A stretch of 64,000 nucleotides of DNA, from positions 1-64,000 of the forward strand of contig JAJCXO010000104.1 of the NCBI GenBank assembly GCA_029263395.1, given 5' to 3'. The notes under the pieces were generated by a model. That model ran no database searches. It worked only from the letters and a program-made list of their open reading frames with translations, and was not told where the DNA came from. Shown one piece after another: positions 7,824 through 17,481 of the stretch. Numbering within the stretch: position 1 is the stretch's first letter; each line of letters starts with the position of its first letter. This DNA is from Acidobacteriota bacterium. GTDB lineage: Bacteria; Acidobacteriota; Thermoanaerobaculia; Multivoradales; J023. A program made the translations under genes and the position numbers.

Positions 7824-10800
7824 GATGGCGCTCCTTCCTCAAAGAAAAGACTCATCTGCTTTACCTGTGGCTGGTTCTTGGATCTCCATGCCTGTAGGAT
7901 GTTGCGGGCTCGGATAGCAGCGTTCCGAATCTCCGTGGTGGCGCCCCTGCTGGAAAACCAATCAAGGAGAGCACCCAGAGCCGGATGCGGCTTGAAGTTG
8001 TTGTTGGCCAGCGTCTCTGTCGCGTTGATGCCGCTGTTGTCGAAGCACGCCCCGATGAGGAAGGCCGCCTGGTCGTAGTCGCTGGCCAAGCCCTGGCGAT
8101 GCTTACCGACCCACCCGCGCGCTATCTCTAGGGGAGGCACGAGATGATAGATCTTCTTTCTGCTGCGGCACCAGCCGCGTTCCATGAAGTCTCCGGGTGA
8201 AATGCCGGTGCCGCGCAGATACTTCTGCATCTGGTCGCGGGGAATCTCCGCTCCCCCGGCGAAGAGACGGAGAAACTGACGGGTAAACGGTTCTGCGTTC
8301 GCGGGCGGCGGATCGGTGACGACGCCAAGCTCTTCATCGAGCAGCTGATTGATTCCCAAGAGAGCTTCACGCACCGAGATTGCTTTGGCCTCGTCGACGT
8401 ACACTTTGCCGTAGTGGCGGCTGTAATACTCGAGCGCCTTTCCTCGCCGAATCACTTGAAGGTCTGCTTCGGGGAGCCCTTCCTCTTGATGGTGCTCAAG
8501 AAGTGTCTGAAGTTGCCTCACATCGGCGAGCACCTGCTTGCGCATTCTTGCCCAACTAACTGGCTTGGGCTCCTCACGACGCTTGCGGCATACGTGGATG
8601 ATATCGTACTCAATCTTTTGGGAGCCAAAAGTACCGGGCTTGGCTCCCTCGCCTTTGGTTTCGTCACTCCGAATCGGATACGTCGCTTCTAGGTAGAAGT
8701 CAGCCTCGAAAAGACTCTCAAGGACGGCCACCCATGGGGCGTCTTCACTATGATGGAACGTGAAAGCGAGGACTCCACCGGGTTTGAGGACTCGATGAGC
8801 TTCGCGCCAGCAGCCCGTTAGAAGTCGCTGGTAGAAGGCGTCCGGATCTTCGGGGTGTCGCGCACGACTTGCTACTGCTTCCAGAGACTTCGGCGTATAT
8901 TCAGCCGAGAAGTTCACCGGATAGCGATCTTTCAAGACAAGTCGCAGCCAGACGTAAAAAAAATCGGCAAGTTCTGCGTAATGGAGGAGGCCTCCGAACG
9001 GAGGGTCCGTGATCACTACATCAAACGTTTGATCACCGAGCGACGTTAACTCGGTAGCGGATGTACACTCGAGCTTCACGGAAGACGAAATCGGTGTATC
9101 AGGAAGATACGCCTTTTCGCTCTTGCCTGAGACCTCCTTCGCAAGAGCAGGGACGAGCTGAGCGAGACGCTTTGTACTTACTAACTCCCATGGGTGTTCC
9201 TTCCAGTCTGCGCTACTCAACAATGGCTTTACCGTTGAGGCCCAGGGGCCATAACCCATCGGCGGGAAAACACCAACTTCGATCATAGTCGACTTAGGAT
9301 GGAAATTGCTGTTGGAAAGTGCCGGAGCGAGTTTGTCGAGCTTGATATGCCAGAACGAGAACATGCTCTGGTTCCTCAGGTGCTGCTGAAAAGCCCCCAA
9401 AACGTAGTCTCGAACTTCTAGTCGGTGTTGGCCTGCACCGCGAGAAATAGCGCGCAAGAGCTGCGTGTGAACCAGCAGCTGACGCGGATTGAACATCGTC
9501 CACCAGTGCGTAAATCCATGATTAGGGATGCCGCCGTTGTTCATGTGGGTCATAAACCCGTAGGGAAGTTCGCTCTTGGGCCAGAAGTCCTCGAGATCCG
9601 AATCTCGCCGTTTCTCCCACTCCCTAAATGAAGCATTGATTGCGGCACAATCGATGATTGGAGAGAAGAATCTCCCACGGTAAGGGCGCTTCTCGTTTGC
9701 ACACACAGGGCAGTACCCCTGGATCGCATACGCGGCGACCGGTCCCGATTTATCGGATGCCTTTATCGCCGTAAGAACGTCCTGGACGGTGCCGCACGCG
9801 CCGCAGGCAAAGTGGGATCTCTTCGGAACCGTACCGCCGGCCTTCCCGGTCTTCAACCGGCTGTCCGCACCTGGGTAAACTATCTCATCTGGCAACTCGC
9901 CGCGGAATTCGATTAGCCGTATTTTTGAACTGCGGGCGACGTTCCACTTGGCCGTTGACTCCGCATCATCCGAGACACATCCACCGTACTGCACACCTTC
10001 TTCTGACAGACTGGCTTCGCCGGCCAGCCACTGTGGATCAAGCAACAGGGATAGCGATATCTTCTTTCTTCGCGCCTTTCCACGACGGGAGAACATCGCC
10101 TCGCGGTAGCCGCAATGAGGGCATTGCACAGATAAGTCTGCCCCAAGAATGGCATAGGGCGCCTCGGACTCTGCGACTACCTGCGGCATACCCGGAGCCA
10201 TTCGAGCATCTTGCTCTTCGACATCGAAGTCTCGTTGGCAGTTCGTGCAATTGCAGTCCCACGTCTTCACCGTCAATGACTTCAGTGCAATCATAGGATC
10301 GGAGATAATTGGTGTTCGGTGATTGCAACCGGTGACCTGACACGGTCCGTGTTTCGCCCAGAAGACGTAGATGATTTCAGGGCCGTGATAGCTGTAGTCG
10401 GCCCGCTGTTCGGGCGTCAGTGTAAGCGGATCAAACTCGCCCCCCATAGTTTCCTCAGTCGATTCGCGCTTCCATGTCCCCTTGTGCCCCCGTGGGCAAT
10501 CACACGCATAAAACGGCATGACCTGAGGTTTGACTACAGCTTCGACGTCCGCAAGTAGTGCTTCAACTTCGATCCTCTTTACATCTGCTAGTGCATTCTT
10601 GACCACAAACCAGGCTACGGGATTGAGATCCGTTCCATACATGCTCATGCCGAGGCGGGCACCTTCGACGATGGTCGTACCGCCTCCCATAAAGATGTCA
10701 GCTACCTTCAGCTTTGAGAATGCTCCCGTCTTCTGGTGGTTGCCGTAGTACCCGTCCCAGACTGTCTTGGCAGCTTCAGCAGCGTCTTCTGGAGCACGGG

Positions 10801-11071
10801 CGACCGCAGCGATCAACATAGAGCGAAACACACTCGAGCGGCGGCGCGCCCACCACTTGGACATCTGGTAGATTGGTTTACCGGCGTTGCCCTCGATTGC
10901 GGCAACCTGATTTACGGGAAGGATCGGGAAATCGACTTCCAAGCAGGTCTTTGGCCTATCGGGGTCAGAGAAGTCCACCGTCTCAAGAGCGAGAGGCTTT
11001 CCCGCATTCACTGCGCGGGCAACCTCTTCTGCAACTCGTTGGGCCTTCGTCGTTCCGTTCTTCACCGCCAT
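7820..11071 (-). CDS. DUF1156 DNA methyltransferase (PglXI/COG1743-like)
   Basis: A 1083-residue DNA methyltransferase. The N-terminus 'LEVDFPILPVNQVAAIEGNAGKPIYQMSKWWARRRSSVFRSML' is the DUF1156 signature. A SAM-binding 'FMGGGTT' block is at 127-133 with 'GTDLNPVAW' just after, and a catalytic 'DPPFGG' lies around residue 680. At least five CxxC or CxxxC/H groups between them suggest zinc ribbons. I chose the ATG at 11071 (MAVKNG), preceded by GGAGC and 1 bp after the PglZ stop. An upstream ATG at 11101 is also possible. This is the modification enzyme of the operon, probably N6-adenine. Confidence 0.9.
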   Translation of the reverse strand: MAVKNGTTKAQRVAEEVARAVNAGKPLALETVDFSDPDRPKTCLEVDFPILPVNQVAAIEGNAGKPIYQMSKWWARRRSSVFRSMLIAAVARAPEDAAEAAKTVWDGYYGNHQKTGAFSKLKVADIFMGGGTTIVEGARLGMSMYGTDLNPVAWFVVKNALADVKRIEVEALLADVEAVVKPQVMPFYACDCPRGHKGTWKRESTEETMGGEFDPLTLTPEQRADYSYHGPEIIYVFWAKHGPCQVTGCNHRTPIISDPMIALKSLTVKTWDCNCTNCQRDFDVEEQDARMAPGMPQVVAESEAPYAILGADLSVQCPHCGYREAMFSRRGKARRKKISLSLLLDPQWLAGEASLSEEGVQYGGCVSDDAESTAKWNVARSSKIRLIEFRGELPDEIVYPGADSRLKTGKAGGTVPKRSHFACGACGTVQDVLTAIKASDKSGPVAAYAIQGYCPVCANEKRPYRGRFFSPIIDCAAINASFREWEKRRDSDLEDFWPKSELPYGFMTHMNNGGIPNHGFTHWWTMFNPRQLLVHTQLLRAISRGAGQHRLEVRDYVLGAFQQHLRNQSMFSFWHIKLDKLAPALSNSNFHPKSTMIEVGVFPPMGYGPWASTVKPLLSSADWKEHPWELVSTKRLAQLVPALAKEVSGKSEKAYLPDTPISSSVKLECTSATELTSLGDQTFDVVITDPPFGGLLHYAELADFFYVWLRLVLKDRYPVNFSAEYTPKSLEAVASRARHPEDPDAFYQRLLTGCWREAHRVLKPGGVLAFTFHHSEDAPWVAVLESLFEADFYLEATYPIRSDETKGEGAKPGTFGSQKIEYDIIHVCRKRREEPKPVSWARMRKQVLADVRQLQTLLEHHQEEGLPEADLQVIRRGKALEYYSRHYGKVYVDEAKAISVREALLGINQLLDEELGVVTDPPPANAEPFTRQFLRLFAGGAEIPRDQMQKYLRGTGISPGDFMERGWCRSRKKIYHLVPPLEIARGWVGKHRQGLASDYDQAAFLIGACFDNSGINATETLANNNFKPHPALGALLDWFSSRGATTEIRNAAIRARNILQAWRSKNQPQVKQMSLFFEEGAPS

Positions 11072-11072
11072 G

Positions 11073-12080
11073 TCAGCTCCCAGATGGTCTCGACAGTTCA
11101 ATGAACGGGACCGCTACCTCAAGCAGCGATAAGCCGCCATGCGCGAGCGTCGGATATCCGCCCTGGCTCTTCCATTTGCGTTGCCCAAGAGCGAAGGCGT
11201 GTCGCCCGTGGGGCGTTTGGAGGACGAGATCAATTGGCGGCACCCAGTCGCTTGGAGATTCTTCGTTGGGTGCAGAACGTCCACTCTTGAACCGTGACTT
11301 CAGATGTTGCGCCTGCTTCTCGTCCGCGGGGTCGGGAAACAATCCTGTGGCCGCGTAACCGTGATCACTGGTGATGACGAGTCGACGACCGGTCGTAAGG
11401 CGCTCGACAAGCGACCAGAAATCGTCGCTTATGAGCTGGTCCGAGGCTTCATTAGCAAGCGCAGAGAGCCCGTGGCCCGGTGAGCCAAGCTCGTGGATTC
11501 GTTCGTCGGGCCAGTGATGCCACAAAACCCAATCGGTCGATGCATCGATGAGGTCGACGCAATCTTGCCACGGGAGATCGACGCTATCCGTTCGGGCGCC
11601 CTGCAGCTTGTGAGAGCCGCTCGGGTTATTGTTCTCGAGAGACGAGCGTTGGCCGAATCCGAGAGCTTTCGCGAAGGGGCTCGTGTCCGCTGGCAGCTCG
11701 GCGCCGGTGGGCTCGGCTGCATGAACAGCGTAGCCTCGCGCTACCGCACCGTGCAGAAGCCACGGTGCTTCCCGGAGTGACAGGGCATCGAGTACCAGCA
11801 CGGCGCGGCCTGGTGAATTACTGCTCCACCAGTCAGCGAGGCGTTCGGCCGTCCTCGAGACGCTGCCGTAGTAGCACGACCAGAGATCCCATCCTGCCGT
11901 GGCAATGAAGAGGTCCGCGGGCGCGATCGCCCGGTCGCGACGGGTTATCACGCTGGCGACCTTGCCGCCGGAAATCTCTGGGCTGCAAATCTCCCAAGCA
12001 AATGAGAATAGCTCAGTCCATACCTCGTTCGGTGGAGCCGATTGGAGTTTCCGCAACAGCTCGAGGGGTAGGGCTGTCAT
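11073..12080 (-). CDS. Small PglZ-domain protein
   Basis: A 335-residue protein of the alkaline phosphatase superfamily, PglZ group. 'RAVLVLDALSLREAPWLL' (D98) and 'RLVITSDHGYAATG' (D239, H240) are the metal-binding blocks. BREX PglZ proteins are usually twice this size or more, so this is a compact version carrying mainly the core domain. It overlaps the DUF499 gene by 4 bp and ends 1 bp before the methyltransferase start. PglZ proteins are required for BREX, although their substrate is not established. Confidence 0.8.
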   Translation of the reverse strand: MTALPLELLRKLQSAPPNEVWTELFSFAWEICSPEISGGKVASVITRRDRAIAPADLFIATAGWDLWSCYYGSVSRTAERLADWWSSNSPGRAVLVLDALSLREAPWLLHGAVARGYAVHAAEPTGAELPADTSPFAKALGFGQRSSLENNNPSGSHKLQGARTDSVDLPWQDCVDLIDASTDWVLWHHWPDERIHELGSPGHGLSALANEASDQLISDDFWSLVERLTTGRRLVITSDHGYAATGLFPDPADEKQAQHLKSRFKSGRSAPNEESPSDWVPPIDLVLQTPHGRHAFALGQRKWKSQGGYPTLAHGGLSLLEVAVPFIELSRPSGS

Positions 12081-14788
12081 GTTTTCTCCTTGTTGAGGCT
12101 CAGCTCATAGGTGATGCCGTCGGGAAGTGCCCTAAGCAGCTTGTCGAGTTGTGCCCCAGTCAAGGATGAGACCTTGATCGACATGTCCTGGACCTGGGTT
12201 CCGGTGCTGATACCCCACGACTCGACCTTGCCGAGAAGGTTGAGTGCCGATGTGGCCCCCGAGACGTACGGGATGAGTTCGGATCCACTACCAAAGATAC
12301 TCGCTCCACCTTCCGCTGGTGTAATCGCTGCCCCGCCTATGCCGCCTGTTTCATTCTGCGGCTGTTGCTCGCCGTTTCCGGTGGAGTCACCAAAGAGCCC
12401 GCCCTCTGGTCCGGGCTGTTCTATGGGTTGCGGCACACTTTCCGTATGCGGCACGGCCTGCGGGCGCAGCACGTAGGTCTCATCTAGGTGCTTGCCTGTG
12501 CCGAGTTTGCCGCGCATTCGCTTCCAGGCGGTATCTTCATTCTCGCCGGCTCGCAGCTGGAGATACTCCATGCCTCGCACGTTGATGGCGATATCTCCTC
12601 TGGCACAGATGCGGATGATCCGTTCTTTCATCGGAGTCTCGCCGAGCCATGGGATGCAACTCGCCCCTGATGGACGCGGCTCCCGAAGTTCTCGCAGCAG
12701 CTTGCCGACCGACTCGTTGTTGTCAGCTGCGGCGAGCACCAATGCCTCGAAGTCCTCAGGAATGAAGAGATTTGTGCGGATGTGCTCGTCGACGGCCTCG
12801 GGGATTCTCGTACCCTCAGCCTTATGCGACTCTAGATGAAAGGTGCACTTCGCTGGCTCTTGGTAATTCCAGCTGTCGAGGATCGCGTAGCGGTCGAATC
12901 GCTTGGTCAGGATGTCCCGTAGGTCTCGCTCGTACTTGATGAGCAGCTTGCGATACTCCGGGCCTTGCGCTTTCCATTGTTTTGCCAAGACCACAGCGCG
13001 AGAGAGGATCAACAGATCACGTTCATGGAAGACGTTGGTGCTGCCGGCCCTGGGAAGAAGGAACCGGACTGCGTTTCTTCGCGTCTGCAGATGGTCTCGG
13101 AGCCATGGCCCCAACGTTGGGCCAACCTTTTCGGGGCTGGCAGGGAGCACCAACAACGGCAGACGCTCGTCCCAGCTTTGCGGCCTGGCCTTCTCATCTA
13201 CGGATGCCCACGGTGCTGAGGACCAGTTCGAGGGCAATACAATGACCCGGAATGCCTTCGAGACACCCTCCTGGCCGCTGATCACATAGCGAACCTCCTT
13301 TGCAAGCTGCTCTTGATCAGATCCATCGATGAAGAGCTTGTCGTTACGCGCACTGGCAATAAGTTTCGCTTGCGGGTTCTCGTCCGTACGGAAGACCAAC
13401 CGTGAGCCGTCCTGGTGGATGTTGAAGCTATTCTCGACGATCGCTGACAGCTCTGCCTGGAAGGCGTTATCGTCGATGGGATTTCCGCGTGTGATGTCGG
13501 CTTGTAAGGTTGCGGGCTCGGCACCAGCGACGTTCCCCACGGCAAGGGACCGCAACCAGAGGGCGCCGACGATCTCCGCCAAGTGCGGCACGAGGGAGTC
13601 CGGGTTCTTCACAGCATCGAGAACCGCAGACAGGTTGCGTTGCGCCTTCTCACGGAGGCTTGCGTGGTGCTGGTTCGACACCGAATCGAGGAGAGCTGCG
13701 ATGCCGCTCTTCTCATCGTCAAGGCGGAAGTCAGCCGCAGTCAAGACAGGAGTGTCCTCGTGTCGTTTGAACAGATCGGCGAGGATGCGGATGAAGTCTC
13801 GCGTTTCTTGAGCTTGAGTGGCAACCAGAACTTGGTCTTCAAGGAGCTGCATGAGGTGGGGTGCATAGGGCCAGCATTCGATGAACTCTTGCCGAGCCTG
13901 GTCATGCTCTGAAGGTGGGACTTTCAACAGTCGGAAGTATTCAGATACGTGTGCATCCGTCGCCGTCACGATCTGCGAGTTAGGCACCTGCCTTCGGTTC
14001 TCGAACAGGCGGTGAAGAAGGAGTCTCTGGCGGTCCTGTTTCGCTGTCGGGCCTTTGAAATCAACCAAAGCCGGCCCGACGCGTTGAATCTGCTGAAACG
14101 CATCCGTGCTGCCATTCCGAATTGAGACGACCAAGACGAGTAGATCGGGTTTCGCCAATGCAATCTCCGAGAGCAGCTGGATGCAATTAAAAGCCCAGGT
14201 GCGCCACGGATACTGTTTTGTGTTCGTAAGACCGTCGTACCAAGTTTGAAACTCGTCGAGGATGAGTGCCGTCGGAGTGCGCTTGAACAGTTCCAACAAC
14301 AGATCGTAGCTGGGCACGTCGGTCTTCTTCTCTCCGAGACCCTTCCACATACCTCGAACCTCGGGGCCATGGGGATGGCGTTCGAAGATGAGATCCCAGA
14401 GGAACTTGTAGCTCTGGCGATGGAGGCTTTCGCTGATCACATGCATACCGCCGCGCAGCGGTAGCTTGGCGAGCTTGGGATTGCCGAGGCTATCTGCCCA
14501 CGTCCTCAGCCAGTCCTGCGTGGCACCGGCATCGGTGAAGGCGTGGTAAAGCATCGCGAGGAGGTGCGATTTACCTTGTCCGCGCTCGCCGATTAGGACC
14601 AGGGGACGACCATGATCTGGGCCTACGGCTTCGACCGCTGCGAGCGCGTCCGCCGACGGATAGGTGATCTCGAGGAACTCAGACGCGGCGATCTGCGTCG
14701 CGCCGGTGTTGCTCGCGTTCGCAAGCTCGATCGCGGTGCCCTTCAATCGGCGCCCTTGGAACTCTCTTCGGAGTGCCAGTTTCAACAT
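12077..14788 (-). CDS. DUF499 AAA ATPase (BrxC/PglY-like)
   Basis: A 903-residue ATPase and the first gene of the minus-strand operon. Walker A 'GERGQGKSH' is at 67-75, Walker B 'ALILDEFQTW' is at 174-183, and DUF499 sequence continues through 'KLIASARNDKLFIDG' and a C-terminal 'ELIPYVSGATSALNLLGKVESWG' region. DUF499 proteins are the BrxC/PglY ATPases of BREX and also occur in DUF499-DUF1156-helicase islands. Its C-terminal 'IKVSSLTGAQLDKLLRALPDGITYEL' may be a separate small domain. It probably forms the ATP-dependent assembly core. Confidence 0.85.
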   Translation of the reverse strand: MLKLALRREFQGRRLKGTAIELANASNTGATQIAASEFLEITYPSADALAAVEAVGPDHGRPLVLIGERGQGKSHLLAMLYHAFTDAGATQDWLRTWADSLGNPKLAKLPLRGGMHVISESLHRQSYKFLWDLIFERHPHGPEVRGMWKGLGEKKTDVPSYDLLLELFKRTPTALILDEFQTWYDGLTNTKQYPWRTWAFNCIQLLSEIALAKPDLLVLVVSIRNGSTDAFQQIQRVGPALVDFKGPTAKQDRQRLLLHRLFENRRQVPNSQIVTATDAHVSEYFRLLKVPPSEHDQARQEFIECWPYAPHLMQLLEDQVLVATQAQETRDFIRILADLFKRHEDTPVLTAADFRLDDEKSGIAALLDSVSNQHHASLREKAQRNLSAVLDAVKNPDSLVPHLAEIVGALWLRSLAVGNVAGAEPATLQADITRGNPIDDNAFQAELSAIVENSFNIHQDGSRLVFRTDENPQAKLIASARNDKLFIDGSDQEQLAKEVRYVISGQEGVSKAFRVIVLPSNWSSAPWASVDEKARPQSWDERLPLLVLPASPEKVGPTLGPWLRDHLQTRRNAVRFLLPRAGSTNVFHERDLLILSRAVVLAKQWKAQGPEYRKLLIKYERDLRDILTKRFDRYAILDSWNYQEPAKCTFHLESHKAEGTRIPEAVDEHIRTNLFIPEDFEALVLAAADNNESVGKLLRELREPRPSGASCIPWLGETPMKERIIRICARGDIAINVRGMEYLQLRAGENEDTAWKRMRGKLGTGKHLDETYVLRPQAVPHTESVPQPIEQPGPEGGLFGDSTGNGEQQPQNETGGIGGAAITPAEGGASIFGSGSELIPYVSGATSALNLLGKVESWGISTGTQVQDMSIKVSSLTGAQLDKLLRALPDGITYELSLNKEKT

Positions 14789-15559
14789 GGTCTAGTCCTC
14801 CCGCTCAGATCTCGCAAGCTCGGCCGGATACGGCGGCTGCGACCGCGTGGGGCTTCGCTTCTATCCAGGAATTGATTGCCGTCCGACCGGGCCGCCCTTG
14901 CTCGAGTGCCGACACCGCGCGAGGATGCGGTAGGTCGGCCGCCCTCGGTGGTGTGAAGACTCGTCCGCATTTCCGTAGCCCAGACTGCTACCAGACTCAG
15001 CATTCTAGCCGATCTCGCTCAAGTCTCTGATACCACGGAGGGGATGATCCCGAGATGCGTGAAGCGGAGGACTACTCCACCGGTTCTGGGTCGATCTCGA
15101 AAGCGGACGATGCTAGAGGAAACGAGGGGGCATCCTCTCCAAGACACCCCGCGTATGGCCCACCCAGGTGAGCGGCCGGATCGACGAGCGGATGGCGGCC
15201 GATGCGCCGCTTGAAGAGATCTGCCACGTCGTGGCCCGCGCCGTCAACGCCCGAGGCGGCGTCGACAACCTACGCGGCCGCGTGGAACCGACACGCTGCG
15301 CTTTGGCTTACAGCGGTTACAGCGGAAGAGGTCCTCTCGGATCGAACCACTTGTACCGGATCAGAACACGCCTCAATGTGGTGCAACAGATCGAAGGAGG
15401 TCAGATGCGGCAGCAGCACGCGCTCTGTGCGGGTCAGAATCCGCCTAACGTGTTGGCGACGGTGGCTGACTGTGGTCAAGGCCGGGGCAGCGTTGCAGAG
15501 TGCTGCCCCCTGAGTGCCCCTTGACACCCCAGAAGCCGCGATGTGGTAAGCTGCTCCAA
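14789..15559. other. Gene-poor region upstream of the defence operon
   Basis: About 770 bp with no intact gene. It should contain the operon promoter for the DUF499 gene. I could not identify convincing -35/-10 boxes. A PP2C phosphatase fragment lies at 15168-15290. The rest looks like non-coding or eroded sequence. Confidence 0.5.
15168..15290 (+). pseudogene. PP2C-type phosphatase C-terminal fragment
   Basis: The frame reads 'ERMAADAPLEEICHVVARAVNARGGVDNL'. The 'LVxxANxRGGxDN' pattern is the C-terminal signature of PP2C/Stp1 Ser/Thr phosphatases. Normal continuation (TVV) is lost right after DNL. No metal-binding N-terminal part is found nearby. Confidence 0.5.
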
Positions 15560-15649
15560 TCATGGGCACGACGGGAGTAAACACTGACCGGTCAAGCACT
15601 TAGAGATTGTTCGCTTGGATGAAATCGACGGGATTTTCGGCCTCTGAAA

Positions 15650-15736
15650 AGCTGTGATTCCCCCTTTTTCAATGGGGGGAAGAAGACACGGGCCCTCCCC
15701 CTTTGTAAAAGGGGGAGCTGGAGGGGGATTCTCTCC
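15650..15736. repeat. GC-rich palindromic dispersed repeat (copy 2)
   Basis: Two linked hairpins, CCCCC TTTTTCAAT GGGGG and CCCCC TTTGTAAAA GGGGG, are followed by AGCTGGAGGGGGATTCTCT, the same block as at the start of the window. It lies exactly where the hsdM homology stops. Confidence 0.75.
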
Positions 15737-15766
15737 AAGTTTAGGTGCCTGGCACGAGTAAACGCC

Positions 15767-16444
15767 GGTGCCCGCCGTAGGATCATAAATCGTGCGGATG
15801 ATGCCCTCTTCGGTCAGCGCATCGTCGTCCTCCATGAACACCAACGAGGTCGTCAGCCGCACAATGTCGCGGGGGGTGAAATGTTCACCCGCGGTCTCGT
15901 TGGAGCTTTCCGCAAAACGCCGGATCAGCTCCTCGAACACCAGGCCCATGTCATGGTTGCTGATCGCCTTGGGGCTCAGGTCCGTGGTGGCCACCTTCTG
16001 CACCACCTTGAACAGCAGGTTGGCCTCATTGAGCTTGCCGACGAACTCATCAAACCGGAAATGCTCGAAGATCTCCCGGGCATCTGGCGAAAAACTGTCC
16101 ACGTAGGTGGTCAGATTGCTCTTGATATCCGAGCTACCCAGCTTCGACAGATCCATTGGCGAAGTGTTGTAGAACGACTGCCCCGCCGCTCTGAGCAGGA
16201 ACTTCTCACGCGCCTCCTCCTCCACCTTCGGCATCGCCTTCAGCTTCGTGACCTGCTCGAGGACTTTGGGCTTGCGAGCCTCCAGCACACACTCCAAACG
16301 ACGCAGGATCGTGAACGGCAAGATCACACGGCCGTATTGGGACTGTTTAAAATCGCCGCGCAACAGATCGGCTAGAGACCAGATATAGGCGGCGGTTTGC
16401 GAGAAGTTCGTCCTCATGCTGGGTTCCTTGTTGAGCTGCGCCAC
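15767..16444 (-). pseudogene. hsdM: Type I restriction-modification HsdM, 5' fragment
   Basis: The N-terminal helical part of HsdM is clear: '[38 protein letters not shown]', then '[19 protein letters not shown]' and '[12 protein letters not shown]'. The reading leaves the family exactly at the SAM-binding DPTAGTG block. It continues for about 70 codons through a GC-rich repeat (Pro/Lys/Gly-rich) to a stop at 15560. The catalytic NPPF motif, hsdS and hsdR are absent, so the protein cannot methylate DNA. Starts at 16444 or the ATG at 16417 are possible. Confidence 0.85.
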
Positions 16445-16726
16445 AACTGAGCCGCCCGCAGGATCTCGGCAAACATGACCTCATCCCCAAACGGCCGATG
16501 CCCGGCTCGGGCCAACGCAGGTTCCTGCGATGTAATGGAAGCCGCGAGTCTATCGCATGCACTTAGCGCACTGGCTCGTCACGATTCGGCGATCGCGCTG
16601 ATGAGCCTCTCAGCCCCTGAACTGGCTCCAACCACTCCTCGCGCCGTACGCGATACGATGAGGGAAGGCCACCTGCCTGCGATTCCTCAACAACTGTCAG
16701 GATCCTCGACCAGAAGGAGGCCCGCC

Positions 16727-16978
16727 ATGAACGCCATCAAGTTCGAAACGACCGTCGATGAAACGGTAGCTGGTGCCATGCCGAAGCTGCGCCCAATGCT
16801 TGGCCAGCGGGTCGAAGTCATTGCCCTCAAAGCCACTCATCCCTCTACGACTCAAAATCGCAAAACTCTCGACGACTTCCTCGCGCACCGATTGAAACGT
16901 CCCGCAGAGGTCGAGCCCATAACTCTCGAGGACATGGAGAAAGCGATCGTACAGGGGGCATTGGGTGGAGACGTTTGA
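16727..16978 (+). CDS. Antitoxin of a VapBC-like pair
   Basis: An 83-residue protein, 'MNAIKFETTVDETVAGAMPKLRPMLGQRVEVIALKA...', with the plan of a short AbrB-unrelated VapB-like antitoxin: a beta-rich N-terminus and an acidic C-terminal 'EPITLEDMEKAIVQGAL' for toxin binding. AAGGAGG six bases before the ATG fixes the start. It overlaps the start of the damaged vapC by 14 bp. With the toxin deleted it is probably an orphan antitoxin. Confidence 0.65.
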   Translation: MNAIKFETTVDETVAGAMPKLRPMLGQRVEVIALKATHPSTTQNRKTLDDFLAHRLKRPAEVEPITLEDMEKAIVQGALGGDV

Positions 16979-17127
16979 CACCAACATCGTGGTTCGGTTG
17001 ATCGTCGAGCAAGGCTCAGCAGACTGCTCTGACTACGTCATCTTGGAATCAGCGCGGCACGGCAGCGCACTTCCTGTAAAGACCTTTGACCGACGGTTCG
17101 CACAACAGGACGACGTGAAGATTCTGC
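16965..17127 (+). pseudogene. VapC PIN toxin with internal deletion
   Basis: From a GTG overlapping the antitoxin the frame gives 'VETFDTNIVVRLIVEQ', a PIN N-terminus with its first Asp. It then jumps directly to 'CSDYVILESARHGSALPVKTFDRRFAQQDDVKIL', a PIN C-terminus. Roughly 70 residues between, including the middle acidic residue, are missing although the frame is kept. The natural stop is also replaced by a GGTGCCCGGCAT motif. It is presumably inactive. Confidence 0.75.
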
Positions 17128-17232
17128 CCGCAAATAGGTGCCCGGCATCGACACTCGAACAATGTCCTGCTTTGACGGTACAAAAGCATGGAGGTAGGAT
17201 AGTAGGTAAGACAGATAGGAGAAAACGGCATC

Positions 17233-17481
17233 ATGAAGATTTCGGTATACGTCCCCAAAGATCTGGAAAGCGACCTCCGGGAGCAAGCCAAAGCGCAGAG
17301 CATGACTCCATCGCTATTCGTCCAGTCCCTGGTTAGGGACCGGTTTGAACAGGGACCGAGACGCTTCTCATCATCTTTCGCTGCCCTTGCGGGTAGTTGG
17401 GAAGACGAGCGCTCTGCAGCAGAGATCTGTCTCGATCTCGAAAGGCGTCGACAGGACGCTACGCGGACTCTCTTGCGTTGA
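17233..17481 (+). CDS. VapB-type antitoxin
   Basis: An 82-residue protein. 'MKISVYVPKDLESDLREQAKAQSMTPSLFVQSLVRDRF' is a ribbon-helix-helix DNA-binding domain. The C-terminal 'GSWEDERSAAEICLDLERRRQ' is the toxin-binding tail. GGAGAAAACGGC precedes the ATG. Its stop TGA overlaps the toxin start (TTGA), the usual coupling of a type II pair. Confidence 0.8.
   Translation: MKISVYVPKDLESDLREQAKAQSMTPSLFVQSLVRDRFEQGPRRFSSSFAALAGSWEDERSAAEICLDLERRRQDATRTLLR

Noticed and set aside
4507-14788. DISARM system
   Set aside because: SNF2 helicase and methyltransferase fit loosely, but DrmA, DrmB (DUF1998) and DrmC (PLD nuclease) are absent, while DUF499 and PglZ point to BREX-like relatives.
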